Shown: one piece after another, positions 63,435 through 64,000 of the stretch | Position numbering within the stretch: the stretch's first letter is position 1 | How the letters are laid out: every line of letters starts with the position of its first letter | Origin: Fidelibacterota bacterium | Lineage (GTDB): Bacteria; Marinisomatota; Marinisomatia; SCGC-AAA003-L08; GCA-002719095 | NCBI GenBank assembly: GCA_002705575.1 | Contig: PAHI01000023.1 | Coordinates: forward strand, 28,684 to 92,683 | Reading direction: 5' to 3' | Length of the DNA: 64,000 nt | Position numbers and translations under genes: made by a program | The notes under the pieces: model-generated | Databases searched by the model: none | The model's input: the letters and a program-made list of their open reading frames with translations, nothing else | What the model was told of the DNA's origin: nothing

Positions 63435-64000
63435 ATGATGAAAGTTTTAATAATATTTATCATGATATCTTCAGTATATACACAATGTCTTGGAGATATG
63501 AATGATGACTATACTGTAGACATACAAGATGTGGTAATTATAGTTAACATTGTTATTTATGATGATGAAATATATAATGATGCCACTGATATAAATTATG
63601 ATGGGAATATTAATATATTAGATATAATTGGTGTTGTAAATATAATATTATATGAAAATAATCCCTGTGTCCCGCCAATTGATATTTTTTACAATATACA
63701 TCAAAGTTTACCCCAAGACTGGGTGACAGAGTTTTATGTTATTATGAATAATCTTACCAACATAATACCTGCTAACCAAAATTATTTTGATGAATTGAGT
63801 ATTTATGCATGGAATAGCAATGTAGCAGACCCTTATTTGGGTATTCAAGGAGGAACTTACGTTGGTGGTTCAGAAGATGGATTTTATATGGTACTTGAAA
63901 TTAATGAAATGGAGTTTGAATGGAATCACATGCATCGATATTCAGTTATTGCTCATGAGTACTTTCATGTTTATCAATTAAGTATAAATCAGCCAATGAA
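63435..64000 (+). CDS. Secreted dockerin-like protein with HExxH zinc motif (3' end cut by window edge)
   Basis: About 188 codons are readable. After a signal peptide (MMKVLIIFIMISSVYTQ) come two calcium-binding dockerin-type repeats, GDMNDDYTVDIQDVV (about 19-33) and DINYDGNINILDIIG (about 53-67), an acidic/asparagine pattern with a hydrophobic helix after each. Near the right edge lies VIAHEYFHVYQ, an HExxH zinc-binding motif (HEYFH), which suggests a metallopeptidase domain continuing beyond the window. Dockerin repeats normally bind cohesins, and none is visible here. The start could also be the second ATG at 63438. No good ribosome site is seen. Confidence 0.75.
   Translation, partial: MMKVLIIFIMISSVYTQCLGDMNDDYTVDIQDVVIIVNIVIYDDEIYNDATDINYDGNINILDIIGVVNIILYENNPCVPPIDIFYNIHQSLPQDWVTEFYVIMNNLTNIIPANQNYFDELSIYAWNSNVADPYLGIQGGTYVGGSEDGFYMVLEINEMEFEWNHMHRYSVIAHEYFHVYQLSINQPM

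Noticed and set aside
1..64000. CRISPR array, insertion sequence, prophage or toxin-antitoxin module
   Set aside because: No regularly spaced repeats, transposase, phage or toxin-antitoxin genes were seen on either strand.

Overview
The window is strongly AT-rich (by eye about 30% GC) and densely coding, and reads as one chromosome segment of a Gram-negative, free-living, probably marine heterotroph. The best guess is Candidatus Marinimicrobia (SAR406) or a close relative in the FCB group. The support is a Lol-type lipoprotein exporter, an AsmA-like protein, a beta-barrel-like protein, a complete Na+-translocating NADH:quinone reductase with NhaD, a bacterial geranylgeranylglyceryl phosphate synthase homologue, a DUF3098-like protein, and secreted proteins with dockerin-like repeats. 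The taxonomy is inference. No insertion sequence, prophage, CRISPR array, rRNA or plasmid function is visible.

Layout: positions 1-61968 are almost entirely minus-strand, in long runs with overlapping or abutting genes. (1) 1-11455: DUF502 protein, mutL, ftcD, a 40-aa membrane peptide, xerD, GGGP synthase, gcvPA, gcvH, accC, accB, efp, a TPR-like protein and an AsmA-like protein. (2) 11545-15553: dnaK and a ClpC-type ATPase lacking the N-domain, with a repeat-rich dnaK promoter region between them. (3) 15604-25854: lolD with two permeases, lysS, prfB (intact programmed frameshift), folP, ftsH, hpt and tilS. (4) 25855-36980: archaeal-type GAPDH homologue, GCS2 ligase, methylmalonyl-CoA mutase large subunit, dxs, pdxT, pdxS, ispH, dcd, nrnA, a 48-aa ORF and nhaD. 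(5) 37016-45413: nqrM on the plus strand, then apbE and nqrF-E-D-C-B-A with a thioesterase and a flavin reductase. (6) 45544-47151: proline dehydrogenase (plus) end-to-end with a methyltransferase-like gene. (7) 47201-53139: a fatty-acid beta-oxidation operon headed by a TetR regulator with a perfect palindromic operator. (8) 53182-61968: orphan ABC ATPase, glutamine amidotransferase, trxB, trxA, a putative outer-membrane protein, an OB-fold protein, a Fur-family regulator, pcrA and mltG. (9) 62072-64000: plus strand with a DUF3098-like protein, tRNA-Asp with terminator, and two secreted proteins, the last cut by the window edge.

How it fits together: the cell appears to run a sodium economy. 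Nqr pumps Na+ using NADH, ApbE and NqrM mature the pump, and NhaD exchanges Na+ for H+. Carbon enters through beta-oxidation, proline oxidation and B12-dependent methylmalonyl-CoA mutase. One-carbon folate metabolism is represented by gcvPA/gcvH, ftcD and folP. Isoprenoids come from the MEP pathway (dxs, ispH), and PLP from the DXP-independent PdxST route. Three genes that simple length cut-offs miss were read directly: nqrM (56 aa) and two small ORFs (40 and 48 aa). prfB, which looks broken, is intact through +1 frameshifting. The start codons of mutL, dnaK, nrnA, fadN, tetR and the 62.6-kb secreted protein were moved inward on overlap, ribosome-site or family grounds. Nothing here is clearly a new multi-gene system. 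The best leads are the sodium-pump accessory gene, the N-domain-less ClpC with its neighbouring repeats, the archaeal-type enzymes and the small coupled ORFs.
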